Assembly: GCA_947625555.1 (NCBI GenBank) | Contig: CANQOT010000007.1 | Coordinates: forward strand, 17,414 to 81,413 | Source of the DNA: an uncultured Clostridia bacterium | Lineage (GTDB): Bacteria; Bacillota; Clostridia; Christensenellales; Borkfalkiaceae | Length of the DNA: 64,000 nucleotides | Direction: 5' to 3' | In this document: in pieces, positions 15,289 through 24,338 of the stretch | How the letters are laid out: each line of letters opens with the position of its first letter | How positions within the stretch are numbered: the first letter of the stretch is position 1 | Notes under the pieces: model-generated | Databases searched by the model: none | What the model was told of the DNA's origin: nothing | What the model saw: only the letters and a program-made list of their open reading frames with translations | Made by a program: the position numbers and the translations under genes

Positions 15289-16800
15289 ATGAAAAAAATC
15301 AAAAAGTTTTTGATCGCAGGGCTCACCCTTGCGATGGCCGCAAGCATCGGGGTAGGGATTTCGGCCTGCGGCGGGCACACCCACACTTACGACGCGTGGG
15401 ACCACAACGACACGCAACATTGGAAGTACTGCGACGAGCACGGCAGCGATAAGAGCAACATCGACGAGAGCACCAAGGCAGACCACGATTTTACAAACGG
15501 CGACTGCGTCTGCGGCGCGAAGAAGCCCACGCCCACCCACGAACATAACTACGACGCGTGGGACTATGATGATACCCAACATTGGAAATATTGCGACGAG
15601 CACGGCGACGACAAGAGCAACATCGACGAGACGACCAAGGCCGACCATACCATTAAGGACGGCGCGTGCGAGTGCGGTTATCATATACCCGAAATTTATC
15701 TTGTGGGGACGATTGCTTCCCAGCCCGGGAGCAACTTACCCGAAGTTTGGCAGAGGCAGGGCAAAGACGTCCTCGAAGAGGTGCGCGCGAACTGCATCAA
15801 GATGGAGCTCGGCGCCGACGGCAAGACCTACGAGGCCGAAGTTTTACTCTCGACCAATGATAGGTTCAGAGTGTACGACGCCGTCAAGGGCATCAGCTAC
15901 CCCGGCACGGTCGTAAACATTACGGGCCTCGCCGTCGAAGAGGACAACGGCTACATCGTGAGCTGGGAGAAGGGCAAGACCCCCACTTGGAAGGTGCACG
16001 ACCACGACTTCACGGCCTACGATAAGGACGAAAACCAGCACTGGAAGGTGTGCACCCTCGACGGCACGGTAGAACCCGGCGTCGAAAAGCAAGACCATGA
16101 CTTCACGAACGGCGACTGCGTCTGCGGGCAGAAGGCCCCCGAGGGCTGCCAGCACGAGAAAGGCTTTGCCTTCGCCTATACGGAACTTCCCGAAGCGAAA
16201 GCGGAGGGCGGCACCCTGCAAAAGACCTGCCCCGACTGCTTGGCTACGGAGGACGTCACCTATGTGAAGGGGGTTAATACGGGCATGGCCGGGAGTGTGC
16301 TTGTGCCTTCGACAGAAATATCGCAAGACGGCAATTATTATTTGAGAGGGATCAATGGCTTCAAGTTTTCTACGTCTCAGGCAGGGACCTATACAATAAA
16401 ATTTGAAGGGAAATTGATGTCGTCCTGTGACACGGTTCAGCTGCATGGATTATATATCGGAAACGCATATCCGATGGCTTTCACATCGAATTTGGCCGCA
16501 ATCGCATCAGGTAAAAATGGTAGTCTGTTTTCGGATTTGGAAAAATATAATGTTCAGATCGATGGCTATGAAGACGGCAAGAACGTACCGTTCAATTCGC
16601 TGACGTTCACCGTCCAAGATACCGATGTGGCGGAAGGAAAAACCGTTTGCGTAGCGATCGTATTTGTCAGTTCTGCCAATGCGACGCTTAACAGCGTGGA
16701 TAAATTGGCGTATTTGGTGTCCGTTAAGGGCTTTACGCAGGCCGCCGGGGCAAGCAGCGCAGCAAAGGAAGTTGCAATGTTGCCCGGCAAAGAGGACTAA
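15289..16800 (+). CDS. Surface lipoprotein, HW/Cys-module family, paralog 1
   Basis: A 503-residue lipoprotein with a type II signal peptide (lipobox ISAC, Cys27). Two copies of a module follow, with YDAWD, TQHWKYCDEHG, DKSNIDE and a final CxCG (about 30-75 and 82-125), and a third diverged copy near 235-285. The Cys/His pattern suggests metal binding. Between them is a beta-rich domain beginning EIYLVGTIAS, similar to domains in the paralogs and reminiscent of SusE/SusF-type glycan-binding domains. The C-terminus ends EVAMLPGKED, a tail shared with the paralogs. GGAG precedes the ATG. It is probably anchored outside the membrane; the ligand is unknown. Confidence 0.8.
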   Translation: MKKIKKFLIAGLTLAMAASIGVGISACGGHTHTYDAWDHNDTQHWKYCDEHGSDKSNIDESTKADHDFTNGDCVCGAKKPTPTHEHNYDAWDYDDTQHWKYCDEHGDDKSNIDETTKADHTIKDGACECGYHIPEIYLVGTIASQPGSNLPEVWQRQGKDVLEEVRANCIKMELGADGKTYEAEVLLSTNDRFRVYDAVKGISYPGTVVNITGLAVEEDNGYIVSWEKGKTPTWKVHDHDFTAYDKDENQHWKVCTLDGTVEPGVEKQDHDFTNGDCVCGQKAPEGCQHEKGFAFAYTELPEAKAEGGTLQKTCPDCLATEDVTYVKGVNTGMAGSVLVPSTEISQDGNYYLRGINGFKFSTSQAGTYTIKFEGKLMSSCDTVQLHGLYIGNAYPMAFTSNLAAIASGKNGSLFSDLEKYNVQIDGYEDGKNVPFNSLTFTVQDTDVAEGKTVCVAIVFVSSANATLNSVDKLAYLVSVKGFTQAAGASSAAKEVAMLPGKED

Positions 16801-16814
16801 TAAGTTTTTTCCTT

Positions 16815-18092
16815 CCTTCCTCATTCCGAGGGGCGAAGCCCCGAGCGAATCTGTAAGCCACGGATTGCTGAAAAGATTCACTCACCGCCTACGGCGGTTC
16901 GGAATGAGGGGAAAGACCGCGCACGGTTCGGTATGACAGCGAACGCCCCACCTCAGTCACGCTGCGCGTGACAGCTCCTCCCACGGAGGAGCCAAGATAC
17001 ACTCGGGCTACGCCCTCGGTATGAGGGGAACCCTTGCCCACGTTACCGCCCCCTCCATGGGAGGGGGGTAGGGGGGTGGGGTGACCTGCCCCTGTTTACG
17101 GGGGCGGGTGGCACGGCGAAGCCGTGACAGGTGGGGGCATTGCTCCTAAATACGTCATGTTGAGCGAAGTCGAAACATCTCCATATTATAATGAGGTCAT
17201 TCCTCGACTACGCTACTTCGCCTTCGGCTCGTGCCGACCTTGGATAATCAATAGAAGCCGCGGTCGGGGCGGAATGACGGAATTATAGCACGCCCCACCT
17301 CAGTCACCTGCGGTGCCAGCTCCTCCCCGAGGAGGCGCTCTATAAACCCCCTCCCTCGGGAGGGGGACCAAGGGGGTGGGGTGACGTTCTAATCACGTCA
17401 TTCCGAGCGTAGTCGAGGAATCTCCATATTTTATAATGCGGAGATGTTTCGACTTCGGCTCCGCCTCCGCTCAACATGACGGAATTATAACACGCCCCCA
17501 TAGTCACGCTGCGCGTGACAGCTCCTCCCACGGAGGAGCCAAGATACACTCGGGGCGTTGCCCCTCGGTATGAGGGGACCCCTTGCCCGCGTTACCGCCC
17601 CCTCCATGGGAGGGGGGTAGGGGGGTGGGGTGACGTTCTAAAACACGCCCCACCACAGTCACGCTCACGCGTGACAGCTCCTCCCACGGAGGAGCCAAGA
17701 TACACTCGGGCTACGCCCTCGGTATGAGGGGACCCCTTGCCCACGTTACCGCCCCCTCCATGGGAGGGGGGTAGGGGGGTGGGGTGACATTCTAATCACG
17801 TCATTCCGAGCGTAGTCGAGGAATCTCCATATTTTATAATGCGGAGATGTTTCGACTTCGGCTCCGCCTCCGCTCAACATGACGGAATTATAACACGCCC
17901 CACCACAGTCACGCTCACGCGTGAAAGCTCCTCCCACGGAGGAGCCTTACGGACTACGTATAAGGGGATACACTCACCCACTGCGTGGGTTCGGTATGAC
18001 GGCGAACGCCCCACCTCAGTCACGCTGCGCGTGACAGCTCCCCCCACGGAGGAGCCAAGATACACTCGGGCTACGCCCTCGGTATGAGGGGA
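16815..18092. repeat. Intergenic hairpin-repeat block
   Basis: About 1.3 kb without genes. It holds three G-rich units (near 17055, 17605 and 17760) and a variant near 17345. Several CATTCCGAGC..GGAATC and CATGTTGAGC..AACATC stem-loops, GGAGGAGC hairpins and ATACCGAGC/GTGTATC-type elements are interleaved in both orientations. Confidence 0.85.
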
Positions 18093-18096
18093 ACCC

Positions 18097-18150
18097 TTGC
18101 CCCAACATATTTGCCCCAAACATATTTGCCCCAACATATTTACCCAACAC
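18097..18150. repeat. Short tandem repeat, 14-15 bp unit
   Basis: Nearly four copies of TTGCCCCAACATAT, one with an extra A and the last diverged, sit just before the leader of the secreted protein gene at 18342. Confidence 0.7.
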
Positions 18151-18341
18151 AAACCAACCATTCAAAAATCATTCAAAATTCAATTCGCTTACACCCTTCA
18201 TAATTTCCCTCGTCGGTGCGGGACCCCCATTCTCGCACCGACCCCCGAAAGGGGTTCCATAGCTTCTTGATGTTCAAAAGACAAAATTGGTGCGAACGCG
18301 AAAATTCGCGCAAAAAAATAATTTTTAAGGAGGAAACTATA

Positions 18342-19178
18342 ATGGCTAAAAGAATGAAGTGGTTGCTCACATCATTCGTCGCTTTCTTCCTCGCCGCGCT
18401 CTTCGTCCTGACGGGCGTGACGATGTTGAAGGCCAACGCACAGGAGGAGCCCGAACCCGAGCCCGAACTGCCCGCACAAGGGTGGTACATCGTAGGCAAC
18501 GGCGCGGGGTACCTCGAAGAGTGCAGCTGGACGGAGTTCGTGGAGAAGTATCGGGTGGCCGATAGCTATACCGGCGTGGTTGTTCTCCCCGAAATGCTCA
18601 TGTATCCGGGCGACGCGTTCAAGCTGCTCTACACCGACGGGAGCAGTGAGACTCCCGACGATACGGGCTGGAAGGCAGGCGTTGTCGCGCAGTTCGACAA
18701 CATTTTCGAAAACGAGAATGCCTATTTCGCCGACGGCGGGCTCGGCAACATCGAGGCGGTCAAGAGCGGGTATTACAACTTTATCATGGTTGTCGAACAA
18801 AATACCGAAACGCAAGCCGTTACCATCACGTTGACGTACACACGTTCAGAGAAGGAACCCCCCGAAATCACGTTGTACGAGATGTATGTCGTCGGCACGA
18901 TCGCGAGCCATCCCACCAACAACTGGCCTTCCCTGACCGACGTTGCGACCAACTGCATCAAGTTGGAGTACGACGAGGAGACCGACAAGTGGACGGCGAC
19001 GGTCAAGTTGATCCCCACCGACGAGTTCAAGGTCTACAACCTCGTGACGGATGCGTACTATCCCTCCGGCGTTGGCAACAACTACACGGGTTATGACGGC
19101 GAATACGTCATCGAATGGGGTACGGGCGCTCCCGACATCAAGGTCACGCCCGTGGCCGAACCCCCGGTAACCGAATAA
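18342..19178 (+). CDS. Secreted protein with SusE/F-like binding domains
   Basis: A 278-residue protein with an N-terminal signal sequence (about 1-35, probable signal peptidase I site after ANA) and an acidic linker of Glu-Pro repeats. Two beta-rich domains begin GWYIVGNGAGYLEEC (about 46) and EMYVVGTIASHPTNNW (about 183). The second resembles the central domains of the lipoprotein paralogs, but this protein has no lipobox, no HW/Cys module and no VAMLP tail. GGAGG precedes the ATG. A LacI regulator converges from the other side. A carbohydrate-binding role is an inference. Confidence 0.7.
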   Translation: MAKRMKWLLTSFVAFFLAALFVLTGVTMLKANAQEEPEPEPELPAQGWYIVGNGAGYLEECSWTEFVEKYRVADSYTGVVVLPEMLMYPGDAFKLLYTDGSSETPDDTGWKAGVVAQFDNIFENENAYFADGGLGNIEAVKSGYYNFIMVVEQNTETQAVTITLTYTRSEKEPPEITLYEMYVVGTIASHPTNNWPSLTDVATNCIKLEYDEETDKWTATVKLIPTDEFKVYNLVTDAYYPSGVGNNYTGYDGEYVIEWGTGAPDIKVTPVAEPPVTE

Positions 19179-19191
19179 CTTTTTGCAAAAA

Positions 19192-19215
19192 TCTCCCGCG
19201 AGAGATCGCGGGAGA
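19192..19215 (-). terminator. Terminator of the LacI gene
   Basis: A 10-bp stem TCTCCCGCGA/TCGCGGGAGA with a GAGA loop. Read on the minus strand it is followed by TTTTTGC, so it serves the gene at 19284-20285. Confidence 0.7.
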
Positions 19216-19234
19216 AAAAAGGCAGCCAAAACCA

Positions 19235-19260
19235 GGGCGGGACTACGACTCCCGCCCTTT
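19235..19260 (+). terminator. Hairpin after the secreted-protein gene
   Basis: GGGCGGGA (19235-19242) pairs with TCCCGCCC (19250-19257) and is followed by only TTT, so its efficiency is uncertain. Confidence 0.45.
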
Positions 19261-19283
19261 CCCATGTCCGGAATACGCCCTCG

Positions 19284-20285
19284 TCAGTAGAGGTCGGAAG
19301 GGAAGAACTTCTTCTTGACGGTACAGGTGAGCTGCTTTTCGAGCATGACGCGATTTACCATCGGGTGCTGCGCGGGGTAGCCCTGCATCGAGACTTTGAG
19401 CGCCGCAAAGGCCTCCTCGCCCACCTTCTTGTAATCCTGCAAGATGGAGGTCGCGGTGAGCGGCCCCTCGCCGAGGGTGAAGGCGTCGTTAAAGGTGATG
19501 ACGGAATAGTCGTTGGGCACCGAAAAGTGCGCCACCCTTAACGAGCCGATGAGGGGTGCGGCGATCTGCTCGGACGCGCACACAAAGGCGGTGATCCGCT
19601 TGTTCTTGGCAAGGAAGTATTCCGCGGCGTCGAGGCCCGTCTGCCGTTCGATGGGACCGAAGTAGGTCAGATCGTACTGATAGGGCAGCCCGTTCTGTTG
19701 CAGCCCGAAGATGTACCCGGCGAAGCGTTCCGCGATCACGGGGGAATTGCCTACCCCGCCGATGAAGGCGATCTGCCTGTGCCCGAGCGACGAGAGGTAT
19801 TCGACCGCCCGCGCCGCGGCCATGAGGTCGTTGCCGCAGACGCTCGAAACGAGGGCATTGTCGGGTACGGTGCAACCGAGAAGCACGAGGGGCACCGTGG
19901 TTTCTTTCAGCTTCCGATAGGCGAGGGAAAAACACCCCACGTCGGGGGCGAAGATCCCCGAATAGGAGTGCGCGGAAAGGAAGCTCTCCAAATCGAAGTT
20001 CTCGTCCATGCGGTGCTCTTCCACCGCGACGAGCTGCCTGTCGGCCGCCGCGATGAAGGCGTCGGCTGCGGCGGCAAGGGGGGCGTTCGCTTCGGGACCC
20101 TTGTCCCAAAGCAGGGCGATATAGCGCTTGATCGAGTTCTTCCTGCGCGAATTGTAGCCTACGGCAGCTGCGTATTCCAAGATCTCCCGCCGCTTTTCGG
20201 GAGAAATGTCGGATGCGCCGTTGAGGGCCTTGGAGACCGTCGAGGGCGAGATCTTGAAGTGGTTCGCAATATCATAAATGGTCAT
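19284..20285 (-). CDS. LacI-family transcriptional regulator
   Basis: A 333-residue protein with the LacI layout: an N-terminal helix-turn-helix and hinge (MTIYDIANHFKISPSTVSKA, residues 1-20, with the GYNSRRK hinge start near 43) and a periplasmic-binding-protein-like sensor domain (about 60-330, with YLSSLGHRQIAFIGG and SVITFND). AGGAA precedes the ATG and a good minus-strand SigA promoter lies at 20307-20335. Members of this family usually repress sugar-use genes. The convergent secreted protein at 18342 is a possible but unproven target. Confidence 0.9.
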   Translation of the reverse strand: MTIYDIANHFKISPSTVSKALNGASDISPEKRREILEYAAAVGYNSRRKNSIKRYIALLWDKGPEANAPLAAAADAFIAAADRQLVAVEEHRMDENFDLESFLSAHSYSGIFAPDVGCFSLAYRKLKETTVPLVLLGCTVPDNALVSSVCGNDLMAAARAVEYLSSLGHRQIAFIGGVGNSPVIAERFAGYIFGLQQNGLPYQYDLTYFGPIERQTGLDAAEYFLAKNKRITAFVCASEQIAAPLIGSLRVAHFSVPNDYSVITFNDAFTLGEGPLTATSILQDYKKVGEEAFAALKVSMQGYPAQHPMVNRVMLEKQLTCTVKKKFFPSDLY

Positions 20286-20306
20286 GGCCGGTTCCTACAC
20301 GGTAAA

Positions 20307-20335
20307 ATTATAACACAAGACATTTTTTCGGTCAA
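20307..20335 (-). promoter_or_regulatory. SigA promoter of the LacI gene
   Basis: On the minus strand, TTGACC (20335-20330), a 17-bp spacer and TATAAT (20312-20307). Confidence 0.75.
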
Positions 20336-20486
20336 GAGAAAGTTTTGCGCAAATTTTTGAATTTATTTGCGCGGGAACTCCTCCTGTTCGCCCATATTAT
20401 GGACAAAAAAGATATTTTTTAAGTTTCGCATATTTTTTTATGTATATATAAATAAAAATAATTATTAAATTACTTTCGAAAAACAC

Positions 20487-20515
20487 TTGCAAACTTCCGA
20501 AGGATGTGATACAAT
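20487..20515 (+). promoter_or_regulatory. SigA promoter with extended -10, small gene at 20702
   Basis: TTGCAA (20487-20492), a 17-bp spacer and TACAAT (20510-20515) preceded by TG. The leader to the ATG at 20702 is about 180 nt. It contains a TTTCGCG/CGCGAAA hairpin and a CTCTCC/GGAGAG repeat element. Confidence 0.7.
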
Positions 20516-20701
20516 AAAGATGTTAAAGGACGTCTGTTCATAGATTTCGCGAGTAACCGCGAAACCCTCCCTAATAACCCCCTCTCCTTTCGGAGAGGGG
20601 GGTCAGGGCGGAGGTCAATTCATAATCACCCCTTGCATTATTGCATATATTCACAAGGTATCTCGTAAGTCAAATTTTATTCCGGGGAAGGAGGGAACAA
20701 C

Positions 20702-20953
20702 ATGAAAATAGGAATGGAACTTGTCATCAATGGGATCGATCACACTATCCTCTACATCGACGAGACGGAAGGTTCGAACACGGCGATCTTGATCCCCAAG
20801 CGCATGAAGGGAGAGTTGCCTTCGTTCATGGCGGTAAAGAATATTCGCCCCCGCGGCGATTCCTACACGTGGGACGATGTATTCTATACCGAAGATCTGG
20901 GCAACGCTTGCATTAAGTGCGACCACTGGACGCATATGGACGGCCAAAATTAG
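20702..20953 (+). CDS. Small hypothetical protein
   Basis: An 83-residue protein with GGAGGG before its ATG and a good promoter 190 bp upstream. It begins MKIGMELVINGIDHTILYID and ends in NACIKCDHWTHMDGQN; it has no signal sequence. The sequence from about 20914 to the stop codon is the first unit of a degenerate tandem repeat that continues to 21086, so the C-terminus may be evolving by duplication. No family recognised. Confidence 0.65.
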   Translation: MKIGMELVINGIDHTILYIDETEGSNTAILIPKRMKGELPSFMAVKNIRPRGDSYTWDDVFYTEDLGNACIKCDHWTHMDGQN

Positions 20954-21086
20954 TCGGTTATCCGTTGCGACCCCCGGGCGTATACGAATGCCCGAAATTA
21001 GCGGTTATACTGCGACCACGGGTGCACTGTACGCCCGAAATTTAGCGGTTATACTGCGCGGGCGTATCTGTACGCCCGAAATTTAG
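20914..21086 (+). repeat. Degenerate tandem repeat starting inside a gene, about 44-bp unit
   Basis: Four units each end in AAATTAG or AAATTTAG: about 20914-20953, 20954-21001, 21002-21045 and 21046-21086. The shared core is CGGTTATAC, TGCGACCAC, then a small inverted repeat around GGGCGTAT..ACGCCC. The first unit is coding and its TAG is the stop codon of the gene. Confidence 0.65.
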
Positions 21087-21169
21087 TTAGTTATTCGCTT
21101 CATTCGCGAGTCATAACTACCTCCTCCGATGGCGCCTTCGGGCGCCATCGGTTCCATTTTCGGGGGGAA

Positions 21170-21375
21170 AGGCTTCCCCCCAAGGGGGGGAAGCTGTCAC
21201 CGCAGGTGACTGATGAGGGTATCCTCGTCAAACGCGTCATCCTGAACGAAGTGAAGGATCCCGAAGTACGAAGTTCCTGCCCTCATTCCGAGGGGCAACG
21301 CCCCGAGTGAATCTGTAAGTCATGGATTTCGCATGAAAAGATTCACTCACCGCCTACGGCGGTTCGGAATGAGGA
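21170..21375. repeat. Intergenic hairpin-repeat block before prmA
   Basis: It contains CTTCCCCCCAAGGGGGGGAAG, CAGTCACC..GGTGA-type, CATCCTGAAC..AAGGATC and CATTCCGAGG..GTGAATC stem-loops. No gene is seen. Confidence 0.8.
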
Positions 21376-21411
21376 TGGGGCGGAATGCGGAAGGGGCGCA
21401 GGGGGTTTTTC

Positions 21412-21440
21412 TTGACATTTTTTAATGTGCATTTTATAAT
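21412..21440 (+). promoter_or_regulatory. SigA promoter of the prmA operon, probably leaderless
   Basis: A consensus TTGACA (21412-21417), a 17-bp spacer and TATAAT (21435-21440). The start codon ATG begins at 21447, exactly where transcription should start, and there is no Shine-Dalgarno sequence. Confidence 0.8.
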
Positions 21441-21446
21441 ACCCTT

Positions 21447-22391
21447 ATGAAATATATCGAACTTACCATTCGCACGACGAGCGAGGCGAGCGAACTCGTC
21501 GCCGATATCCTCTGGAATTACACCGAGGGCGGCGTCGCCGTCTCCGACTATGCCGACGTCATCGCCCTTCAACGGGGGGAGACCGGCGTCTTTTGGGATT
21601 ATCTCGACGAAAGTTTGCAAAATGTTTCGTCCGAAGCGCTCGTCAAGGCCTTTTTAGAACCTTCGCGCGAGGGGGATATCCCGCTCATCATGCGCGATAT
21701 CTACGCCTGTCGCGACCGTGCGGCGGGGGAGATCGACTTCGGCACGCTCGAAGAGACGCGGCGGGAGATCGACGGCGACGACTGGATCGACATCTGGAAG
21801 AAGCACTTCCGTCCCATTCATTTGGGGTGCATCGTCGTCGTGCCCGAGTGGATCCGTTATGAGAAAAAAGAGGGCGAAGAGGTCGTTCTCCTCGATTCCA
21901 ATATGGCCTTCGGCACGGGCGAGCACGAGACGACTGCGATGTGCGTTTCCCTCATGCAGGAATATCTTCGCAGGGGGGATACCGTGCTCGACGTGGGCTG
22001 CGGAAGCGGCATTTTGGGCATTTCCGCGGCCAAACTCGGGGCAGAGCGGTGCTTCCTCACCGATATCGACCCCGTCGCCGTCGCGAGCGCCGCGCACAAT
22101 GCTCAAAAAAACGGCGTCGGGGAGAAGCTCACCATCGTGAAAAGCGACCTTACCGAGGGCGCGAAGTTTTCCGCCGACCTCATCCTCGCCAACATCACGG
22201 CGGAGATCCTCGTCCGCCTCGCCCCCGCCATTCCCTCCCATTTGAAGGGGGGCGGAACGGTCATCCTCTCGGGCATCATCGAGGATCGCCGCGCAACGGT
22301 GAAGGAGGCCTTTGCGGCCGTCGGGCTGGGGCTCGTCCGCGAAGTGCGCAAGGGCGAATGGTACGCCTTTGTCTTGAAGGGAGGGGCTTAA
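21447..22391 (+). CDS. prmA: Ribosomal protein L11 methyltransferase
   Basis: A 314-residue class I SAM-dependent methyltransferase of typical PrmA length. An N-terminal substrate-binding domain (about 1-130) contains DWIDIWKKHFRPIHLG. The catalytic domain has NMAFGTGEHETTAMC (about 150-165), the SAM loop VLDVGCGSGILGISAAKLG (about 178-196), DIDPVAVASA and LANITAEIL, the NIT motif being typical of PrmA. It methylates lysines of L11 (rplK is at 59521). First gene of an operon with rsmE, mtaB and hinT; its mRNA appears leaderless. Confidence 0.95.
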   Translation: MKYIELTIRTTSEASELVADILWNYTEGGVAVSDYADVIALQRGETGVFWDYLDESLQNVSSEALVKAFLEPSREGDIPLIMRDIYACRDRAAGEIDFGTLEETRREIDGDDWIDIWKKHFRPIHLGCIVVVPEWIRYEKKEGEEVVLLDSNMAFGTGEHETTAMCVSLMQEYLRRGDTVLDVGCGSGILGISAAKLGAERCFLTDIDPVAVASAAHNAQKNGVGEKLTIVKSDLTEGAKFSADLILANITAEILVRLAPAIPSHLKGGGTVILSGIIEDRRATVKEAFAAVGLGLVREVRKGEWYAFVLKGGA

Positions 22392-22392
22392 A

Positions 22393-23109
22393 ATGTCGGT
22401 TCCCAAGCGTTTTTTTGTTGAACATATTTCCGAGGAAGTCGTCCTCTCGGGCGAGGAATTCCGCCATGCGCGAAATGTCCTGCGCCTCACAGCGGGCGAC
22501 GAAGTCACCCTTCTCGACGGCAGCGGCAAGGAATATTCGGCCATTGTCGAGCGGGCGGAAAGGGGAGGACTTTTGTTACATGTGACGGGGGAGAGGACCT
22601 CGGACCGCGAACCGCGGCGCGATTATTGTATCCTCATCGGCGCCCTCAAAGGGGATAAGACGGAGCTCGTCGTGCAAAAGGCCGTGGAGCTGGGGGCGAG
22701 CCGCATCGTCGTCTTTTCTTCGCGCTATTCCTCCGCCTTCATGAACGGGAACAAGCTGGAACGGCTGGGGCGCGTCTCGCACGAGGCGGCCAAGCAGTGC
22801 CTGCGGACGGTCGCCCCGCCCGTTGAGTTTTGCGAGAGTTTTTCCGCCGCGCTCGAAGCCGCGAAGGGGTACGATACCAAACTGTTCGCCTGTGAATTTC
22901 TGACGGAAAACGAGGGCACTATGCCCGAGATCAACGGTTCATGCGCGGTCATGGTAGGCAGTGAGGGCGGCTTCACGCAAGAGGAATTTGCCCTCGCAAA
23001 GGCGGCGGGCTTTACGGGCATTTCGCTGGGGCGGCGCATTTTGCGCGCAGAGACGGCGGCCATCGCCTGTCTTGCCGTCGTTGCCTACCGTATGGGGGAA
23101 CTCGGATGA
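22393..23109 (+). CDS. rsmE: 16S rRNA (uracil-1498-N3)-methyltransferase
   Basis: A 238-residue SPOUT-class methyltransferase. A PUA-like N-terminal domain (about 1-70, with LSGEEFRHARNVLRLTAGDE) precedes the knotted catalytic domain, with MVGSEGGFTQEEFALA (about 185-200) and LGRRILRAETAAIACLAVV at the C-terminus, both RsmE signatures. It begins 1 nt after the prmA stop codon with GGGAGGGG upstream and overlaps mtaB by 4 bp. The order prmA-rsmE-mtaB is common in Firmicutes. Confidence 0.95.
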   Translation: MSVPKRFFVEHISEEVVLSGEEFRHARNVLRLTAGDEVTLLDGSGKEYSAIVERAERGGLLLHVTGERTSDREPRRDYCILIGALKGDKTELVVQKAVELGASRIVVFSSRYSSAFMNGNKLERLGRVSHEAAKQCLRTVAPPVEFCESFSAALEAAKGYDTKLFACEFLTENEGTMPEINGSCAVMVGSEGGFTQEEFALAKAAGFTGISLGRRILRAETAAIACLAVVAYRMGELG

Positions 23110-24335
23110 AGGCCTGTGTGTTCACCCTCGGGTGCAAGCAAAACGAAGCGGAGAGCGCCTCGCTCATGCGCGGGCTCGAAGAGCGCGGCTTCGAGGTTAC
23201 GGATGAGCTCGGCTATGCCGACCTCTACCTCCTCAATACCTGCGCCGTGACGGCGGAGGCCGAACGCAAGTCCCGCCAGGCCGTTTCCCGCATGCGGAAG
23301 TTCAACCCCGCGGCGAAGATCGTCGTGCTCGGCTGCGCTTCGCAGAACGCGCCCGAGGCGTTCTCCAAAAAGGAGGGCGTCGTCTACGTTGCGGGGGCGA
23401 TGCACAAGGACGGGGCGCTCGCCTTCCTCGACGGGGGAGACCCTTCGGGCGATTTTGCCGCAGAGACGGCCTTTTGCGAACTCCCCCTGCCCAAACGCAC
23501 TAAGACCCGCGCCTATCTGCGCGTGCAGGACGGGTGCAACCGCTTCTGTTCCTATTGCCTCATTCCCTACCTGCGCGGAAGGTCGCGCTCGCGGAGCCTC
23601 GAAAGCGTTTTAGAGGAGGCAAAGGGGTGCACTGCGCGCGAGATCGTGCTCACGGGCATCGATCTTTCGTCCTACCGCGACGGGGACCGCGGCCTCGGCG
23701 ACCTTCTTGAAGCCTTAAAGGATGTTCCCGCCCGCATTCGCCTCGGCTCCCTCGAAGTGAGCGCGGTCACCGACGATCTTTTGGAGAAGATGGCGGCTGC
23801 GGGGAATGTCGCGCCCCACTTCCACCTCTCGTTGCAGAGCGGGTCTACGCCCGTCCTCAAAGCGATGAACCGCCACTATACCCGCGAGGAATACCTCGCC
23901 GCTTGCAAAAAAATATACGGCGTCTTTCCCGACGCCGCGATCACGACGGACATCATCGTGGGGTTCCCCACCGAAAGGGAGGAGGACTTTCAAAATTCCC
24001 TCTCCATCGTGGAGGAAGCGGGCTTTGCCCATGTGCACGCCTTCCCCTTCTCCATGCGCAAGGGGACGAACGCCGCAAAGCTCGAAGATCTTCCCGCATC
24101 GGTGAAGAAGGAGCGCATGGCGCGCATGCTCCAAGCGGCCAATTCGGCGGAGGAACGCTACATCTCCCGCTTTATCGGAAAGACGCTCGTCGCACTCTTC
24201 GAAGGGGACGGCGGTTATACCGAAAATTACATCCGCGTGCATTGCGAGAGCGCAAACGAGGGGGGCATGTACGAGGTTCGGCTCATAAAAAGCATTCCGC
24301 ACGGCGCACAGGCCGTGATCGTAAAGGAGATATGA
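23106..24335 (+). CDS. mtaB: tRNA t6A37 methylthiotransferase MtaB
   Basis: A 409-residue radical-SAM methylthiotransferase. The N-terminal UPF0004 domain binds one cluster (Cys in FTLGCKQNEAES, LLNTCAVTAEAERKSR and VVLGCASQ). The radical-SAM motif is CNRFCSYCLIPYLRGRSRSR (about 145-164) and a TRAM-like domain follows at the C-terminus. FTLGCK and the LTGIDLSSY segment fit MtaB better than MiaB or RimO. It converts t6A to ms2t6A at position 37 of tRNAs. Translationally coupled to rsmE. Confidence 0.93.
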   Translation: MKACVFTLGCKQNEAESASLMRGLEERGFEVTDELGYADLYLLNTCAVTAEAERKSRQAVSRMRKFNPAAKIVVLGCASQNAPEAFSKKEGVVYVAGAMHKDGALAFLDGGDPSGDFAAETAFCELPLPKRTKTRAYLRVQDGCNRFCSYCLIPYLRGRSRSRSLESVLEEAKGCTAREIVLTGIDLSSYRDGDRGLGDLLEALKDVPARIRLGSLEVSAVTDDLLEKMAAAGNVAPHFHLSLQSGSTPVLKAMNRHYTREEYLAACKKIYGVFPDAAITTDIIVGFPTEREEDFQNSLSIVEEAGFAHVHAFPFSMRKGTNAAKLEDLPASVKKERMARMLQAANSAEERYISRFIGKTLVALFEGDGGYTENYIRVHCESANEGGMYEVRLIKSIPHGAQAVIVKEI

Positions 24336-24338
24336 AAG

